52,362 bases of DNA from Mycobacterium sp. (GTDB lineage Bacteria > Actinomycetota > Actinomycetes > Mycobacteriales > Mycobacteriaceae), in the NCBI RefSeq assembly GCF_025965855.1, contig NZ_JAOPWB010000131.1:1-52362 (forward strand). Reading direction: 5' to 3'. Under the pieces are notes generated by a model that saw only the letters and a program-made list of their open reading frames with translations, ran no database searches and was not told where the DNA came from. Made by a program: the position numbers and the translations under genes. Positions 8,377-16,064 of this stretch are shown in pieces. Within the stretch, counting starts at the first letter, position 1, and each line of letters starts with the position of its first letter.

Positions 8377-9749
8377 CGATCGAACTCCCTTGCTAGTTCA
8401 CTCGGAGCACCGGTGCCCATGTATTTGGCGAGGTTGCGGTGCAGGTTGGCGGTGCTTCGCTCCATGTACGGATTGGGCTTGGGGCCGCGGAATCCCAACG
8501 ATTTCATGCCCTGTTGAACGGCGGCCATGTTGGAAAAGTCCTGCGGCAGCACGCTTCGCCAGCTCGGGTCGCCGGGCGGTGCGTAGACCCACTCGGTCTG
8601 CGGCTCTTCACCTTTGGGGTAAAGCTCATAACAGGAGGCTTCGAAGACGCACTTGTCCGGATCGTAGCCGTGGGGCCGCGCGCTGTAGCACAGCGCGGTG
8701 GTCAGGCCCTGTCCGATCTGGAAGTTGGGAAATATCTGCCAGGCGGTACCGCTCTTGGCCAGATGTTCCGGGTCTATCGTCGGCCACGTCACGCCGCGCG
8801 CGGCGTCGTCGCGGCGTGCCGAGGTCAGCCAGTGCTCGAGCACCTTGTGGGAGGGTGCATCCTCGGGCAACTCGTCGACCAATCGCCGCGCGGCGTCCAC
8901 CAGTGTCCTGGTGGTGGTGGCGTTGGTTTCCTCCAAGGTGTAGACCTGCATCTCGGCCGTCGAGATGCGCGGGTCGGCACCGGTGCCGAGCCGGATCTTC
9001 GATTTCGTCTCTTCCAAGTCCGCGGGCGCGTCGTAGCCGATGTTGCTATGTCTGCCCTGCACCTGCGCCCAGCCACGAAAATTACCGAACTTGTTGAACT
9101 GCGGATGCGTGGTGGCGACGTGATAGGTCTCGTTGAAGGCCTCCATGGCGACCTTCCAGTTGCATTCGAAATGCAGCCATTTGCGCCACTTGCAGCGCAT
9201 GTCCTGCAACCTGAAGGGATCGAGCATGGTGGCGGCGGGCTCGAGGTATTCCCGCAACGGTTCGCACGCCGGATCCATGTTGATCCATACCCAGCCGCCC
9301 CAGGTGTCGACGTTGACCGGGCCCAGATGGGTGTTCTCCGGGGTCAGTGCGCCCTGCCAGTCCTGCCGTTCGGGCACGTGGATGCAGGTTCCGTCCTGGT
9401 CGTAGGTCCAGCCGTGAAAACCGCACACGAACGACTTCTTATGGCCGCAAGCACTTTTGGCGCCGTCCGGGGTGTCCACCAGGCGACGGCCACGGTGCAT
9501 GCACACGTTGTGGTGCGCCTTGAGCGTGTCGGGTCCGGTGCGGATCACGACGACGGAATCGTCGAGAATTTCGTAGGTGAGGTAGCTCCCCACCTTCGGC
9601 AGATCTTCGACGCGGCCGACCTGCTGCCACACCTTGCGCCATAACCTGTCGCGCTCGGCGCGGACGTATTCCTCGGAGAGGTAAGCCTCCACCGGAATCG
9701 CGACCGGCCCGGTCAGCTCCTGAGCCGCGGCCGCGCCGTTCTCCGTCAT
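8373..9749 (-). CDS. Rieske [2Fe-2S] aromatic-ring-hydroxylating oxygenase, alpha subunit
   Basis: A 458-residue oxygenase component. The Rieske cluster ligands are visible as C83-x-H85 (NVCMHRGR) and C109-x2-H112 (CGFHGW). The mononuclear iron site is at EAFNETYHVATTH with His210 and His215; the third ligand, an Asp, should be in the C-terminal half. Rieske oxygenases hydroxylate aromatic or alicyclic rings and need a ferredoxin/reductase. No beta subunit, ferredoxin or reductase gene is in this operon, so electrons must come from elsewhere. First oxygenase of the operon, 15 bases downstream of the SDR. Start ATG 9749. Confidence 0.93.
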   Translation of the reverse strand: MTENGAAAAQELTGPVAIPVEAYLSEEYVRAERDRLWRKVWQQVGRVEDLPKVGSYLTYEILDDSVVVIRTGPDTLKAHHNVCMHRGRRLVDTPDGAKSACGHKKSFVCGFHGWTYDQDGTCIHVPERQDWQGALTPENTHLGPVNVDTWGGWVWINMDPACEPLREYLEPAATMLDPFRLQDMRCKWRKWLHFECNWKVAMEAFNETYHVATTHPQFNKFGNFRGWAQVQGRHSNIGYDAPADLEETKSKIRLGTGADPRISTAEMQVYTLEETNATTTRTLVDAARRLVDELPEDAPSHKVLEHWLTSARRDDAARGVTWPTIDPEHLAKSGTAWQIFPNFQIGQGLTTALCYSARPHGYDPDKCVFEASCYELYPKGEEPQTEWVYAPPGDPSWRSVLPQDFSNMAAVQQGMKSLGFRGPKPNPYMERSTANLHRNLAKYMGTGAPSELAREFDR

Positions 9750-9764
9750 CGGATCCCTCGCTTT

Positions 9765-10643
9765 CTACCCGCCCCAGCGCGTTATCGCCGCGCGGAAGGC
9801 TTCGTCCTTGAGAAACAGGGAGGTGTTGTCGGCGTCCAGGTGCCCCCATCTGAGGTTCAGGCCGCCGTCCACCAGCAACGTCTGTCCGGTGATGTAGCTC
9901 GAGAGGTCCGACAGCAGAAACAGGATGGCGCCGGCCACTTCCTCCGGACAGCCGCGCCGCCCCATCGCGATGGCGCGTCGGTCGCGGTCGGGATCGTCGT
10001 CGACATAGGTGCCGGAGGCCGGTGTCTTGGTCACACCGGGGGCCACGGCGTTGACCCGGATGGCGGCCGCGTCCTCGGCCCCGTTCTCGTTGAAGGACAG
10101 TTCGAGCGCCATGGTGCGGGTCACCGCGACGATCGCGGCTTTGGCTGTGCCATAGGCGATGTGGAACGGCGCGGTGTTCATCCCGCTGATCGACGAGATC
10201 GAAACGATCGAGCCCGGGCGCCGGCGGCGCTTCAGTTCCGCGGCCACCGCCTGGCTCATGAAGAACATCGTCTCCAGGTTGCGGGTGAACAATTCGCGCC
10301 AGTCGCTGCGCGTCACACGGGTTGACGGCATCCAGGTTGACGGATCCGCGCCACCGGCGACGTTGACCAAGCCGTGCAGCTCACCCTCGGCCCGCCGCAC
10401 CGCCTCGATCGTGGCGGACACACCCTCGTCGGTGGAAGCGTCGGCAGCCACGGGCACGATCGGGAGACCGTCGGCCAGCAGGGGCCCCAGGTGCCGATCG
10501 AGATTGTCTTGACCGCGGCTCACGGCGACGACGGTCGCGCCCGCCTGGGCAACCATGCGCGTGACCGTCGTACCGATACCGCCGCCGGCGGCACCGGAGA
10601 CCACGACGATGCGCCCATCGAGCCTGAGAAGATCTCGGTCCAT
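9765..10643 (-). CDS. SDR-family oxidoreductase, first gene of the leftward operon
   Basis: A 292-residue SDR. The glycine loop is SGAAGGGIGTTV (one residue longer than usual), the Ser strand is IVSISSISG and the catalytic motif is YGTAK. The C-terminus has the ITGQTLLVDGG signature of enoyl/ketoacyl-reductase-like SDRs. I place the start at ATG 10643; an open extension of 18 codons would run through the operator palindrome and is unlikely to be translated. It is the promoter-proximal gene of a six-gene leftward operon (10643 to 3230). It faces the SMP-30-like gene across a 137-base control region. Confidence 0.9.
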   Translation of the reverse strand: MDRDLLRLDGRIVVVSGAAGGGIGTTVTRMVAQAGATVVAVSRGQDNLDRHLGPLLADGLPIVPVAADASTDEGVSATIEAVRRAEGELHGLVNVAGGADPSTWMPSTRVTRSDWRELFTRNLETMFFMSQAVAAELKRRRRPGSIVSISSISGMNTAPFHIAYGTAKAAIVAVTRTMALELSFNENGAEDAAAIRVNAVAPGVTKTPASGTYVDDDPDRDRRAIAMGRRGCPEEVAGAILFLLSDLSSYITGQTLLVDGGLNLRWGHLDADNTSLFLKDEAFRAAITRWGG

Positions 10644-10656
10644 CGATATCAGATAA

Positions 10657-10668
10657 TTGTCCGGACAA
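10657..10668. promoter_or_regulatory. Perfect 12-bp palindrome TTGTCCGGACAA, candidate HutC/GntR operator
   Basis: TTGTCCGGACAA is its own reverse complement and lies 14 bases upstream of the leftward SDR start codon. The GTnnnnAC core resembles operators of HutC-subfamily GntR regulators (known family pattern), and a GntR/UTRA regulator is encoded in the divergent arm at 12410. Assignment of the regulator is inference. Confidence 0.55.
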
Positions 10669-10752
10669 GATAATGGTGTGCAGTCATCAGAGAGCATGAT
10701 TCTCCGCGCATGCCGCGCACGTCAAGGGCGCGCCGAGATTTCCTGGCGGCTA

Positions 10753-10764
10753 TTGTCTGGACTA
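10753..10764. promoter_or_regulatory. Second operator-like site TTGTCTGGACTA
   Basis: This 12-mer matches the perfect palindrome at 10657 in 10 of 12 positions and starts 96 bases from it. It lies 17 bases before the GTG start of the SMP-30-like gene. Two such sites flanking the divergent promoter region suggest control of both arms by one regulator. Confidence 0.5.
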
Positions 10765-10780
10765 TTGTCGGATTGCTATC

Positions 10781-12400
10781 GTGCGAGCAGTGATAGCTGG
10801 AACCGGATGCCGCTACCCGGCCGCGCGGCAGCCCAGCCTCGCCGAAGGCTGGAGCCTCACGCGGCTCACTCCCCCCAGCCGCCTCTTCGGGGCCAATGGT
10901 CTGCGCACCGGTCCCGACGGCCGGGTCTACATCGCGCAGGTGACCGGCAGCCAGATCAGCGCGCTCGACGTGACAACCGGCGGGCTGGACGTCGTCAGCG
11001 CCAAGGGCGGGGACATCGTCGGACCCGACGACGTCGCTTTCGACCCGTGCGGCAACCTCTACGCCACCGAGGTCATGGACGGGCGGGTGAGCGTGCGCGA
11101 CACCGCGGGCCACACCCGCGTGCTGCGCGACGACGTGCCGGCGGCCAACGGCATCACCTTCCATCGTGGCCGCCTGTTCGTCGGCGAGTGCCGCGACGGC
11201 GGGCGGCTGCTCGAGCTTGATCCGGTCGGCGGCGCGCCGCGGGTCCTGCTGGACAGTGCGCCGTCGCCCAACGCCATGGAGGTCGGGCCCGACGGCATGT
11301 TGTACTTCCCGTTGATGGGGGCCAACGAGATCTGGCGTATCGACCCCGACGGCGGCGAGCCGCAACGCGTCGCCGGCGATCTGGGCGTCCCGGACGCGGT
11401 GAAGTTCGATTCCCGCGGCCGCATCGTTTCGACGCAGGTGCATAGCGGCCAGGTGCTGCGCATCGATCCCCGGAGCGGCGAGCGCACCGTGTTGGCAACC
11501 CTGAATCCCGGCCTGGACAACCTCACCTTCGTGGGCGAGCGGCTGTTCGTCTCGAATTTCACCGGCGAGATCCGCGAAATCCTCGGCAGCGGCGAGTCCC
11601 GGACGGTGCTGCCGGGCGGGCTGAATTGGCCGCTGGATCTGGCGGTGGGCGCCGACGGGAACCTTTACATCGCCGACGGTACGTACTTCTACGCGTTGGG
11701 TGGCGATGGCTCGCTGCGGACAGCCGGGATGTTGTTCAGTCCCGGCTATCCTGGCTTCCTCCGGGGTGTGGCGGCCACCGGAGCCGGCGAGTTCGTCGTC
11801 ACCACATCCAACGGCCAGGTCGCCCGGTATCGGCCGGAGCGCGACGAAAGTGAGGTGTTGGCAGAGGGTTTCGACCAGCTGTACGGCGTGGCGGTTGCTC
11901 CCGGCGGCACCATCGTGGCCGCCGAACTCGGCTCGGGGCGGGTGCTGTCGATCCGGCCGGGTTCCCGGGTCGATGTGCTGGCGTCCGGGCTCCGCGACCC
12001 CGTCGGCGTGGCAATCGCTCCCGACGGGGCCTGCCTGGTCGCCGAGGCAGCGGCCGGGCGGGTGGCGAGGATAGACGGCGGCGGCGCAAAAGCCACTACA
12101 ACCTTGGACGGCTTGCAGCGGCCCCAGGGCATCCTCGTGCTCGACGCGCAGCTCTATGTCGTCGACGCCGGCGCCCGGGAACTCGTAGAAATCGACCTCG
12201 GCAGCGGGGCGCGGCGCATCATTGCTTCGAACCTGCCGGTGGGCGCGCCCCCCGGCGTGGTCCCCAAGCCGTTGCGCGGAATGCCGCCGTTCTCCGGGCC
12301 GCAGGGGCCGTTCGCCGGGATCGCCGCCGGGCCCGACGGCACGCTGTATGTGTCGGCGGACGCCGAGGGCAGCGTGCTGGCGATCCGCCGGGAATCCTGA
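10781..12400 (+). CDS. SMP-30/gluconolactonase-like or NHL-repeat beta-propeller protein
   Basis: A 539-residue protein built from about eleven repeats of roughly 40-45 residues with the pattern PDG-x-LY-(I/V)-A-(D/E), e.g. GPDGMLYFPLMGANEIWRID and GADGNLYIADGTYFYALG. This is typical of six-bladed propellers of the SMP-30/lactonase class or Vgb-like proteins. It is nearly twice the length of a single SMP-30 propeller, so it probably forms two. No signal peptide, hence cytosolic. GTG 10781 is used; a second GTG at 10790 is also possible. Context, opposite a BVMO operon, suggests lactone hydrolysis. A non-enzymatic sensor or carrier role is an alternative. Confidence 0.7.
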   Translation: MRAVIAGTGCRYPAARQPSLAEGWSLTRLTPPSRLFGANGLRTGPDGRVYIAQVTGSQISALDVTTGGLDVVSAKGGDIVGPDDVAFDPCGNLYATEVMDGRVSVRDTAGHTRVLRDDVPAANGITFHRGRLFVGECRDGGRLLELDPVGGAPRVLLDSAPSPNAMEVGPDGMLYFPLMGANEIWRIDPDGGEPQRVAGDLGVPDAVKFDSRGRIVSTQVHSGQVLRIDPRSGERTVLATLNPGLDNLTFVGERLFVSNFTGEIREILGSGESRTVLPGGLNWPLDLAVGADGNLYIADGTYFYALGGDGSLRTAGMLFSPGYPGFLRGVAATGAGEFVVTTSNGQVARYRPERDESEVLAEGFDQLYGVAVAPGGTIVAAELGSGRVLSIRPGSRVDVLASGLRDPVGVAIAPDGACLVAEAAAGRVARIDGGGAKATTTLDGLQRPQGILVLDAQLYVVDAGARELVEIDLGSGARRIIASNLPVGAPPGVVPKPLRGMPPFSGPQGPFAGIAAGPDGTLYVSADAEGSVLAIRRES

Positions 12401-12409
12401 AGGGGCACA

Positions 12410-13159
12410 GTGTCAGAGACAAAAGTTGTCGACCACCGCTACCTACAGGTGGCCCGCACCCTGCGGAAAGAGATCGTGGACGGGGTATATCCGGTGGGCT
12501 CGCAACTGCCGACCGAACACGAGCTGTGCGAGCGGTTTACCGTCAGCCGCTACACCGTTCGGGAGGCGCTGCGCCGATTGCGCGAGGACAACCTGGTGTC
12601 GTCGCGACCGCGAACCGGAACCCTCGTCGTGCCGCGACCGTCGGCGGATTCCTACGTCCAGCACGTCATGTCGATCAACGACCTGCTGGCGTTCGCGACC
12701 GGTACGCGCTTCGCGATCGAATCCGTCGCGATGGTCGCGCTCGACGAGGAGCTGGCAGCCCGGACCGGACTCGCGGGCGGCGAGCAGTGGCTGACGGTGC
12801 GGGGTTTCCGGCGGGCCGAGGCCGCGCAGCCCGCCGAGCCCGCGTTGTGCCGCACCGAGTACTACATCAACCGGGCGTTTGCCGCGGTCGGCCGGCTGCT
12901 GCAGCGCCACGAAGGCCCTATCTTCCCGCTGATCGAGGACCTGTTCGGCCTGAGTATCGTTGAGGTTCATCAAGAAATCGCGGCAGTGCTCATTCCATCG
13001 GTGCTGGCGGACGGCCTCGACGTCGAGTCGGGGACGCCGGCGCTGCAGGTGCGACGCACCTACAGGACGTCCGACGGGCAGGTCGCGCAGGTCACGATCA
13101 ACACCCACCCCGCGTCCCGCTTCCGTCATTCGATGACGATGCGGCGCATGAAAGGCTAG
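12410..13159 (+). CDS. GntR-family transcriptional regulator, HutC subfamily (UTRA domain)
   Basis: A 249-residue regulator. Residues about 8-72 form the GntR winged helix: QVARTLRKEIVDGVYPVGSQ, LPTEHELCERFTVSRYTVRE, ALRRLREDNLV. The remaining 170 residues fit a UTRA ligand-binding domain, with the characteristic TEYY-IN- segment (CRTEYYINRAF) and a C-terminal QV-IN-HPAS strand. Start GTG 12410 has AAGGGG 6 bases upstream and lies 9 bases after the beta-propeller gene. It probably represses both divergent arms through the two TTGTCYGGACWA sites, released by a pathway intermediate. Confidence 0.9.
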   Translation: MSETKVVDHRYLQVARTLRKEIVDGVYPVGSQLPTEHELCERFTVSRYTVREALRRLREDNLVSSRPRTGTLVVPRPSADSYVQHVMSINDLLAFATGTRFAIESVAMVALDEELAARTGLAGGEQWLTVRGFRRAEAAQPAEPALCRTEYYINRAFAAVGRLLQRHEGPIFPLIEDLFGLSIVEVHQEIAAVLIPSVLADGLDVESGTPALQVRRTYRTSDGQVAQVTINTHPASRFRHSMTMRRMKG

Positions 13160-13173
13160 CCGGCACCGCTGCC

Positions 13174-14793
13174 ATGCCGAGACACCACGAACGAAAGCTG
13201 ATCGGCGGACGTTGGGTTCGTTGGGACGACGAACGCGCCGCCGACGCTTACGCGCGCGGCTGGTGGGTTCCGGGCACGCTGGCCGACTCGCTGCGCGAGG
13301 CCGCGCAGCGCACCCCCGAGCGAGTGGCGCTGGTCGACGGGGACCGGCGCCTGGACTGCCAGAGCCTCTGCCAACAGGCGACGGCGCTTGCGCATGCATT
13401 GCACTCCCGCATTCCGCCGGGCAGCGTCGTTTCCTTCATGCTGCCCAACTGGCACGAGGCCGCGGTGATCTACCTGGGGGCGACGCTGGCGGGCATGGTG
13501 GCCAACCCGATCCTGCCGTCCATGCGGGACCGCGAACTTCGGTTCATCCTCGAAGACGCCGACAGCCGCATCGCTTTCATCCCGGCGCATTTCGGCCGCC
13601 ACGACTACACCGTGATGCTGGCCCGGGTGACGGCCCAGATCGAATCGCCGCCGGACGTCGTGGTGCTGCGCGGGGATCCCGGAGCCGGCCAGATTCCGTT
13701 TACCTCGCTGCTCGCACAACCGACGGCTCCCAGGCCGCTGCCGACGCTGAACCCCGACGCCGTGCGCATGATCCTCTACACCTCCGGCACCACCGGCCGT
13801 CCGAAAGGTGTTCTGCACACCCATAATTCGATTCATGCGCTGATCCGCCAGATCCGCGAGCACTGGCTCGTCGAGCGGGGTGATGGATTTCTGGTCGCAT
13901 CGCCGATCGCTCACATCGGCGGGTCCATCTACGCGTTCGAATGCCCGCTGCTGCTGGGCACGACAGCCGTGCTGATGGATCGCTGGAACGCCGATGAAGG
14001 GGTCCAGCTGATGCAAGCCGAGCGGTGCACCCATATGGCGGGCGCGACGCCGTTCTTGGAGCAGCTGCTGGCCGCCGCGCAGCGCGCCGGCACCCGACTA
14101 CCGGACCTGAGGGTTTTCGTCTGCGGCGGCGCGGCGGTGCCGCCGTCGTTGATCCGCAGGTCTGCAACGTATTTCGAGTCGGTGACCGTGACGCGCGTGT
14201 ACGGATCGACGGAGGTGCCGGTCACCACGATCGGGTCGCCGCGGGACGTCGATCGCGCCGCCGACACCGACGGGCGCGTCGGCCTGGCCGACATCAGGAT
14301 CGGTGTCGACGGGGAAATCCTCGCTCGCGGACCCCAGATGTTGGTCGGCTATCAGCACCGCGAAGACGAAGCCGACGCCTTTGACACCTACGGGTACTTC
14401 CGCACCGGCGATCTCGCGCGCTGGGTCGACGACGACCACCTCGTCGTCACCGGGCGGGCCAAGGACATCATCGTCCGCAATGGTGAGAACATCTCGCCCA
14501 AGGAAGTCGAGGACATCTTGGCGAACCATCCCGGTGTGGCCGAGATCGCCGTCGTCGGGCTGCCCGACGAGCGGACAGGGGAACGGGCGTGCGCCGTCGT
14601 CGTGCCGGCGGCCGCACCCGGCCCGGACCCCGGACTTGACGTCGCCGGTTTGCGCGCCTTTCTGGCCGACTCCGGCGTTGCGCGGTTCAAAGCGCCGGAG
14701 CAAGTGGTCATTTGGGACGTCCTGCCGAAAAACGACGCGGGTAAGGTGCTGAAGCACCAGATCAAGGCGGCGCTGATGGAAGCCGGCCAGTGA
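13174..14793 (+). CDS. Class I adenylate-forming acyl-CoA synthetase (FadD-like)
   Basis: A 539-residue ANL-superfamily ligase that makes acyl-CoA from acid, ATP and CoA through an acyl-AMP. The P-loop-like A3 motif TSGTTGRPKG is at residues 203-212, and the A5 motif VYGSTEVP follows. A7/A8 appear as TGDLARWVDDDHLVVTGRAK and DIIVRNGENISPKEVE, with the hinge Asp/Lys region; the catalytic A10 lysine is in KNDAGKVLKH near the C-terminus. Full length for the family. The gene follows the regulator by 14 bases and precedes an SDR by 10, in the rightward arm of block 2. Likely substrate: the acid produced by ring opening. Confidence 0.93.
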   Translation: MPRHHERKLIGGRWVRWDDERAADAYARGWWVPGTLADSLREAAQRTPERVALVDGDRRLDCQSLCQQATALAHALHSRIPPGSVVSFMLPNWHEAAVIYLGATLAGMVANPILPSMRDRELRFILEDADSRIAFIPAHFGRHDYTVMLARVTAQIESPPDVVVLRGDPGAGQIPFTSLLAQPTAPRPLPTLNPDAVRMILYTSGTTGRPKGVLHTHNSIHALIRQIREHWLVERGDGFLVASPIAHIGGSIYAFECPLLLGTTAVLMDRWNADEGVQLMQAERCTHMAGATPFLEQLLAAAQRAGTRLPDLRVFVCGGAAVPPSLIRRSATYFESVTVTRVYGSTEVPVTTIGSPRDVDRAADTDGRVGLADIRIGVDGEILARGPQMLVGYQHREDEADAFDTYGYFRTGDLARWVDDDHLVVTGRAKDIIVRNGENISPKEVEDILANHPGVAEIAVVGLPDERTGERACAVVVPAAAPGPDPGLDVAGLRAFLADSGVARFKAPEQVVIWDVLPKNDAGKVLKHQIKAALMEAGQ

Positions 14794-14803
14794 GAAGCGG
14801 GCA

Positions 14804-15586
14804 ATGCAGGTGATGCGGGTAGCGATCGTAACCGGGGCAAGCGGCGGGATCGGGTCCGGTTGCGCGGTGAAGCTCGCCGGGATGGGCATGGCGGTGCTGG
14901 CGACCGGACGGAGCGAGGACAAGCTCGCCCAAGTCGAGAAAGAGATCGGCGACTCCGATCGGGTGGCCACGCTCGCCCTCGACCTGAGGGGCGACGATGC
15001 ACCCGAGCGCGTCACCGATCTGGCCGTTGACCGATGGGGACGCATCGACTTCCTGGTCAACATCGCAGGGATCGGCAGTCCCAAGCCGGTGCACCAGACC
15101 GACGACGAATCATTGGACCATTTCCTCGATTTGATGCTGCGGGCGCCGTTTCGCCTGATTCGTGAGGTGCTTCCGCACATGCGGCCGGGGTCGGCGATCA
15201 TCAACGTCACGTCGACATTCGCCGTCGTGGGCGGCCTTAGCGGCGGTGCGTACTCGGCGGCCAAGGGCGGCCTCACGGCGCTGACGACCCACATCGCCTG
15301 CCAATACGGGGCGCAGGGAATACGTTGTAACGCGGTAGCCCCCGGGGTTATTCAGACGCCGATGACCGAGCACCGTCTGCGGGACGAGGGCTTCCGCAGG
15401 ATGAACACCGAGATGACGCCGCATCAGCGCTTGGGCACGGTCGAGGACGTCGCGAGCACCGTGGCGTTCTTGTGCTCGCCCGGGGGTGCCTTCATCAACG
15501 GCCAAACCATCGTCGTCGACGGCGGTTGGAGCTCGACGAAGTACCTTTCGGACTTGGGGCTGAACTCGGAGTGGAAGCCGCGCTGA
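14804..15586 (+). CDS. SDR-family oxidoreductase
   Basis: A 260-residue classical SDR. The cofactor loop TGASGGIGSGCA is near residues 10-21, NIAGIG replaces the usual NNAG, the Ser strand is IINVTSTF and the catalytic motif is YSAAK. The PG motif (VAPGVIQTPM) and the C-terminal NGQTIVVDGGW are present. ATG 14804 is used; ATG 14813 is equally possible. Last gene of the rightward arm; it ends 1 base before the convergent SRPBCC gene. Probable role: interconversion of alcohol and ketone, or reduction of a double bond, in the same pathway. Confidence 0.9.
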   Translation: MQVMRVAIVTGASGGIGSGCAVKLAGMGMAVLATGRSEDKLAQVEKEIGDSDRVATLALDLRGDDAPERVTDLAVDRWGRIDFLVNIAGIGSPKPVHQTDDESLDHFLDLMLRAPFRLIREVLPHMRPGSAIINVTSTFAVVGGLSGGAYSAAKGGLTALTTHIACQYGAQGIRCNAVAPGVIQTPMTEHRLRDEGFRRMNTEMTPHQRLGTVEDVASTVAFLCSPGGAFINGQTIVVDGGWSSTKYLSDLGLNSEWKPR

Positions 15587-15587
15587 A

Positions 15588-16049
15588 TCAGCCGGATTCG
15601 AAGTGGCGCCTGATGCCCGCCAGCATCTCGATGTGCGCCTTGACGGCCTCGCGCGTCGTGACCGTGGCCAGCGGCCGGGGCGCGGCGATCCGTATCCGCT
15701 CGGTGATGCGGGTGCCGAGGTCGATCGGCGCAAAGCTCACCGTGCCGCGCAGGCGCACCCCCGGTGACTGATCGGCCTCGGTCAGCACGTCGCCGTCGGT
15801 GCGGACGTGCAGCCGCGCGCGATAGGTGATCCGCATCGTCAACGGCCCCAACGGAATCCGATCCGCCACCCGATAGCTCTGCAGGTAGCCCTCCGGCGTT
15901 TCGCTGCGCGACGTGGCCTGCACGGACACGATCAGCGGATGCACGAGTTTGATGTTGTCCAGATCCACGTAGAAATCGCGGACGTCGTCGGGCGGAGCGG
16001 GTACCTCCTCCGAGAGCGTTCGCTCGGCGCACGCGACCCACCAGCTCAT
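15588..16049 (-). CDS. SRPBCC (START/polyketide-cyclase fold) family protein
   Basis: A 153-residue protein. It begins MSWWVACAERTLSEEVPAPP followed by DDVRDFYVDLDNIKLVHPLI, the opening strand and helices of the helix-grip fold. It then has alternating strands ending in a long C-terminal helix, typical of SRPBCC proteins that bind small hydrophobic ligands. Start ATG 16049 has GGAGG about 10 bases upstream. It follows the rhomboid gene by 15 bases on the same strand and is probably co-transcribed with it. Enzymatic function is unknown. Confidence 0.75.
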   Translation of the reverse strand: MSWWVACAERTLSEEVPAPPDDVRDFYVDLDNIKLVHPLIVSVQATSRSETPEGYLQSYRVADRIPLGPLTMRITYRARLHVRTDGDVLTEADQSPGVRLRGTVSFAPIDLGTRITERIRIAAPRPLATVTTREAVKAHIEMLAGIRRHFESG

Positions 16050-16064
16050 GGCAAGCGACCTCCG

